From: Acetobacter malorum
GTDB lineage: Bacteria; Pseudomonadota; Alphaproteobacteria; Acetobacterales; Acetobacteraceae
Direction: 5' to 3'
Assembly: GCF_001580615.1 (NCBI RefSeq)
Contig: NZ_LHZC01000040.1
Location: forward strand, 1-64,000
Length of the DNA stretch: 64,000 nt
In this document: positions 60,801 through 64,000 of the stretch, one piece after another
How the letters are laid out: the number at the start of each line of letters is the position of its first letter
How positions within the stretch are numbered: position 1 is the first letter of the stretch
Made by a program: the position numbers and the translations under genes
The notes under the pieces: model-generated
Database searches by the model: none
The model's input: only the letters and a program-made list of their open reading frames with translations
What the model was told of the DNA's origin: nothing

Positions 60801-63002
60801 GTGTCTCGTACTGCCTGTCTTTTCGTCGTGTTGGGGGTGACCTGCGCCAGCCAGCCTCTTCTGGCCGCTGAGCCTGAGAAAAAGGATGCGGCAGGAAAGC
60901 CGTCTTCCGTTAAAACAGCCTCGCAAAAAGCTGCGGCCCAGTCGGCTGCTCATGCGGCGGCTGTCGAGGCCATTAGTGTGCAGGGGCGGCGGCTTTCCAC
61001 GTCCGCCTCCTCCGCCACCAAAAGCGATACGCCGCTGATTGAAACGGCTCAGTCCGTCTCCGTCATCACCCGTAATGAGATGAACGTGCGCGGCGTGCTG
61101 AGTCTCAATCAGGCGGTGCGTTATACGGCAGGCGTCACGCCGGATCTGCGTGGCGGGATTGGCACGCGGTATGACCAGTTCCTTCTCCGTGGCTTTAGTG
61201 TTCCCACGTTCCTTGACGGCCTGAAGATGCAGGACAGCCCGACGGGCTATGCGGTGGGCCAGACCGATACGTTCCGGCTTGACCGCGTTGAAATGCTGAA
61301 AGGCCCGGCGTCCGCGCTTTACGGCCAGTCCAGCCCCGGTGGCCTTGCAGCTCTTTCCAGCAAACTGCCGACCGCACAAAGGTCTTATGGGGATGTCACC
61401 ACGACGGGCGGCATGTTTGACCTGTACCGTGTGGATGCGGATGTGGGGGGATACGCGACCGATAATGGCTCGGTGCGCTACCGCCTGTATGGCACGGTGA
61501 ATGGCCAGCACACGCAGTTGTCCAAAACAGGCAGCCGGCGTTTTTCAATCAGCCCGTCTTTCAGCTTTGGGGGTGATGGCCCGACCACGCTGACAATTCT
61601 GGGCAATTACCAGTATGATCCGGAAAGCGGGACGTATGGCGGTGTGCCGCTGGAAGGCTCCCTCAGACGGGCCTCCTTCGGCTACCTGCCGCGTAACTTC
61701 TATGATGGAGACGTGGGGGTTGAGAAATTCAACCGGAAACACGGCTCTTTTACCTATATCTTCTCGCATCGCTTCAATAACGACTGGAGCTTCAATTCCC
61801 GCGGGCGTTACGACGATATCAAGGTTGACCAGAGAAGCACCTATGATGCGGGCTATTACAGCAGCCCGGATACGGTGCCGCGTTATGCCTACGGCACCAA
61901 CGAGCACGTGCACAATCTGGCGTTTGACAGCCAGTTTAAAGGACACGTGAACACCGGCCCCCTGCGGCATACACTGATGTTTGGCTACGATTACATGTGG
62001 CAGCAGGCAGGAGAACTCTACAGCGAGGGAAGTGCCCCGGACCTGAACGTGCTGCACCCCAACTACCACATGACATTTCCCGACATGACTGCGGCGGCCC
62101 GGTATAAAGCGGACTCCCACCAGATTGGTGCCTACGGGCAGGACGAAATCCACTGGGGTGGACTGGTGCTGAACGGCAGCCTGCGGAATGACTGGTATCG
62201 CTCCCATCAGATCGAGCGTTTTAGCGGGTCCGATACGCGGCAGCGCTCCAGCCAGATTACATGGCGTGCGTCTGGCCTGTATCATTTTGACTTCGGGCTT
62301 GCGCCTTACATCAGCTATTCGACCTCCTTCCAGCCGCAGTCCGGGCTTGTTTCTGACAATGGCGGCAAGACAATGCGGCAAGCTGATCCCTCAATCGGGA
62401 AACAGCTTGAAGGTGGCTTGAAGTATCTGATTCCGGGAACGCCGGTTCTGCTGACTGCCGCAGGTTTCCATATTGAGCAAACCAATGTTCTCGTCTCTGT
62501 CGGCAGCCTGCCTTACAGTGTGCAGAGCGGTAAGGTGCATTCTGATGGATTTGAGTTTGAGGCCCATGCGGATGTTTACAAAGGGCTGATGGTCACAGCA
62601 GCAGTCAGTGTTCAGAAAGTGCGTGACGATTCCACCGGTAAACCGCTGATCCAGTCCGGAAAAGGCAATGCCTCACTGTTTGCCTTCTACACCATGCCCT
62701 CCGGCCCCATGAAAGGCTTCGGGTTTGGCGGCGGTATGCGCTACACTGCCAAAGCCTATGGCGGCGAGGGCGATACTGGCAGCGTGTGGGTGCCGAACTA
62801 TGCGCTGTTTGATGGCTCCATCCGGTATGATCTGTCCAACCTCTCCCCCGCGCTACATGGGTGGACGGCTTCGGCCAGTGTCCGTAACCTGTTTGACAAG
62901 CACTTCGTTTCCAACTGTATGGCGTATGCGTCCTACGGTCAGGCCTTCTGCTATTACGGGGAACGACGCAACGCACAGGGTAGTATAGGCTTTTCCTGGT
63001 GA
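60801..63002 (+). CDS. TonB-dependent siderophore receptor
   Basis: Imports ferric siderophores across the outer membrane. It has 733 residues from GTG 60801, with GGGAG about 10 bases upstream. The signal peptide is short and Ala-rich (TACLFVVLGVTCASQPLLAA). The plug carries the siderophore-receptor pattern ETAQSVSVITRNEM, YDQFLLRGFSVPTFLDGLK and VEMLKGPASALYGQSSPGGL. The barrel contains a late Cys pair (SNCMAYASYGQAFCYYGERR) seen in FhuA/FhuE-type receptors, and ends ..NAQGSIGFSW with a terminal Trp. The next gene starts within its stop codon. A Fur-type box precedes it. Ligand, likely a hydroxamate, is inferred from family only. Confidence 0.93.
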   Translation: MSRTACLFVVLGVTCASQPLLAAEPEKKDAAGKPSSVKTASQKAAAQSAAHAAAVEAISVQGRRLSTSASSATKSDTPLIETAQSVSVITRNEMNVRGVLSLNQAVRYTAGVTPDLRGGIGTRYDQFLLRGFSVPTFLDGLKMQDSPTGYAVGQTDTFRLDRVEMLKGPASALYGQSSPGGLAALSSKLPTAQRSYGDVTTTGGMFDLYRVDADVGGYATDNGSVRYRLYGTVNGQHTQLSKTGSRRFSISPSFSFGGDGPTTLTILGNYQYDPESGTYGGVPLEGSLRRASFGYLPRNFYDGDVGVEKFNRKHGSFTYIFSHRFNNDWSFNSRGRYDDIKVDQRSTYDAGYYSSPDTVPRYAYGTNEHVHNLAFDSQFKGHVNTGPLRHTLMFGYDYMWQQAGELYSEGSAPDLNVLHPNYHMTFPDMTAAARYKADSHQIGAYGQDEIHWGGLVLNGSLRNDWYRSHQIERFSGSDTRQRSSQITWRASGLYHFDFGLAPYISYSTSFQPQSGLVSDNGGKTMRQADPSIGKQLEGGLKYLIPGTPVLLTAAGFHIEQTNVLVSVGSLPYSVQSGKVHSDGFEFEAHADVYKGLMVTAAVSVQKVRDDSTGKPLIQSGKGNASLFAFYTMPSGPMKGFGFGGGMRYTAKAYGGEGDTGSVWVPNYALFDGSIRYDLSNLSPALHGWTASASVRNLFDKHFVSNCMAYASYGQAFCYYGERRNAQGSIGFSW

Positions 63003-64000
63003 AATCTGCCGCGGTCATCTTTCTTGCATACGTCGTTGCGGCGCTTCTGAGTTTTTTGACCGCGTATTGTCTGCCGTTATCGCCGGTCAATGCTGTGTTG
63101 ACCGGTATTTTTGTAGCCCTTGTGGGCTGGCCGCTGCTCGCCATGGTCGGCTTTTCTCGCGTGCGTAACGGCTTTCGGGCCGCCATGACGCAAGTGCACG
63201 ATATGGCGGGCATTTTTACCGGATGGCTGATTTACGTCATCACGCTCTCCGGCACGCTGAGCGTGTTTCGGCCTGAAATCAGCCTCTGGGCACGCCCGGA
63301 ACTGGGAGCGCGCCCGGTAGACCCGGTCAAGGCGACCGAGGCCGCTATCGGCTGGCTCAGCCGCCATGCCCCGCAATCCTCCGCATGGTACATCACCCCG
63401 GCAAGAGACCGCGCGCCGTTCAGCTGGGCGGCATGGGACCAGAACGGCGCATTTCTCCAGCGCGCGCTGGATCCTGTGACCGGCTCCCCCGACACTATTC
63501 GGGATACGCTGGGGGGAGACTTTTTCTATCGGTTCCATTTTGAGCTTCAGTTGCCCTACCCGTGGGGGCGTCTGCTTGCCGCGATTGCAGCCCTTGCGCT
63601 GGTGTTTGTGCTGCTGACAGGAATTGTTGCGCACAGGCGGATCTTTCTGGATTTCTTCACCTTCAGACCCAAAAAAGGACAGCGCAGCTGGCTGGATGCG
63701 CATAATCTGGCCGGGGTTGCAGCGCTCCCCTTCCACCTCACCATTGCGCTGACCGGTGCTGTCACGCTCGGCACGCTTTTGATGCCGTGGGCCGGGCTGG
63801 CGCATTACCGGGATGCCTCTGCGTTTGAGGCTGCTCTGGCTCCATCCCTGTCCGCACCGGCACCGACCGGCACTCCAAGCGCACTGGCCCCCATTGGCCC
63901 GGTTCTTGCGGAAGCCGCCGAGCGTTTGAAAACGGAGGGGATGAATCAGGTCTATGTTTACAACCCGTCCGACAGTGCTGCGACCATTGTCATTATGGGG
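62999..64000 (+). CDS. PepSY-domain transmembrane protein (partial, iron-uptake associated)
   Basis: Inner-membrane protein, likely an iron(III)-siderophore reductase-like or piericidin/PiuB-type PepSY_TM protein. It starts at GTG 62999, overlapping the receptor stop by two bases beyond the shared TGA, and is open to the right edge (about 334 codons). Helices are seen at about residues 4-24, 33-50, 72-90 (MAGIFTGWLIYVITLSGTLS) and 195-215 (LLAAIAALALVFVLLTGIVA). The HDMAGIF and HRRIFLDFFTFRPKKG motifs are typical of the PepSY-associated membrane family. Its coupling to a siderophore receptor supports a role in ferric-siderophore processing. The C-terminal end lies outside the window. Confidence 0.88.
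   Translation, partial: MKSAAVIFLAYVVAALLSFLTAYCLPLSPVNAVLTGIFVALVGWPLLAMVGFSRVRNGFRAAMTQVHDMAGIFTGWLIYVITLSGTLSVFRPEISLWARPELGARPVDPVKATEAAIGWLSRHAPQSSAWYITPARDRAPFSWAAWDQNGAFLQRALDPVTGSPDTIRDTLGGDFFYRFHFELQLPYPWGRLLAAIAALALVFVLLTGIVAHRRIFLDFFTFRPKKGQRSWLDAHNLAGVAALPFHLTIALTGAVTLGTLLMPWAGLAHYRDASAFEAALAPSLSAPAPTGTPSALAPIGPVLAEAAERLKTEGMNQVYVYNPSDSAATIVIMG

Overview
The window looks like a chromosomal segment of an acetic acid bacterium, most likely Acetobacter. The sequence supports this in several ways: a flavoprotein/cytochrome c sugar(-acid) dehydrogenase locus, a membrane-bound PQQ glucose dehydrogenase, an alpha-amino acid ester hydrolase of the type known from Acetobacter, two paralogous Hint-domain exported proteins, a type II NADH dehydrogenase, acetoin dehydrogenase genes and four or more TonB-dependent receptors. 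Most of the window is G+C-rich. Two stretches, about 26.4-31.1 kb and 45.0-46.8 kb, are clearly A+T-rich and look acquired.

Layout. 0-4.2 kb: three-subunit membrane dehydrogenase, Tat-exported small subunit, then GMC flavoprotein, then triheme cytochrome c, which runs off the left edge. 4.4-8.1 kb: M13 metallopeptidase and an outer-membrane beta-barrel protein. 8.4-10.8 kb: PQQ glucose dehydrogenase (gcd). 10.9-24.1 kb: a catabolic block with a GntR/FCD regulator and a FAD amine/amino-acid oxidase on the minus strand. Divergent from these run a TonB receptor, an MHS transporter, a GhrA-type 2-hydroxyacid reductase, a second TonB receptor, a ProP-like transporter and L-serine dehydratase. A repeated palindrome built on TCGGTATACCGA lies in the divergent control region and is a good candidate operator. 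24.2-26.3 kb: the radical SAM / TIGR03915-type putative DNA repair pair.

26.4-31.1 kb: an A+T-rich island with an exported protein (pectate-lyase-like N-terminus, tail-fibre-like C-terminus), frameshifted IS3- and IS4/IS5-type transposase remnants, and a GT61-type glycosyltransferase. 31.2-34.5 kb: acoABC. 34.5-36.7 kb: a zinc-starvation module (CobW/ZigA GTPase plus a small protein, divergent from a DUF1826 gene) with a near-perfect Zur box between. 36.8-42.1 kb: a VanX-type D,D-dipeptidase, the ester hydrolase and its TonB receptor. 42.3-44.8 kb: a secreted protein, a tiny Cys-rich protein, a MerR/TipAS-type regulator and a small conserved-looking ORF. 45.2-46.7 kb: an orphan P-loop ATPase bracketed by strong hairpins, a plausible stand-alone defence gene. 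46.8-50.3 kb: CobW GTPase, WD40 protein and NDH-2 on one strand. 50.8-54.7 kb: the Hint pair. 54.9-58.9 kb: a small membrane protein, a ClC transporter and two CDF metal exporters. 59.0-60.7 kb: COG2509-type FAD protein. 60.8-64.0 kb: Fur-box-preceded siderophore receptor overlapping a PepSY membrane protein that runs off the right edge.

Together the genes describe a periplasmic-oxidation specialist with much TonB-dependent scavenging (amino-acid-like compounds, peptides or esters, ferric siderophores) and zinc/iron homeostasis. No tRNA, rRNA or CRISPR array was recognised. All functional calls come from reading motifs; no database search was run.
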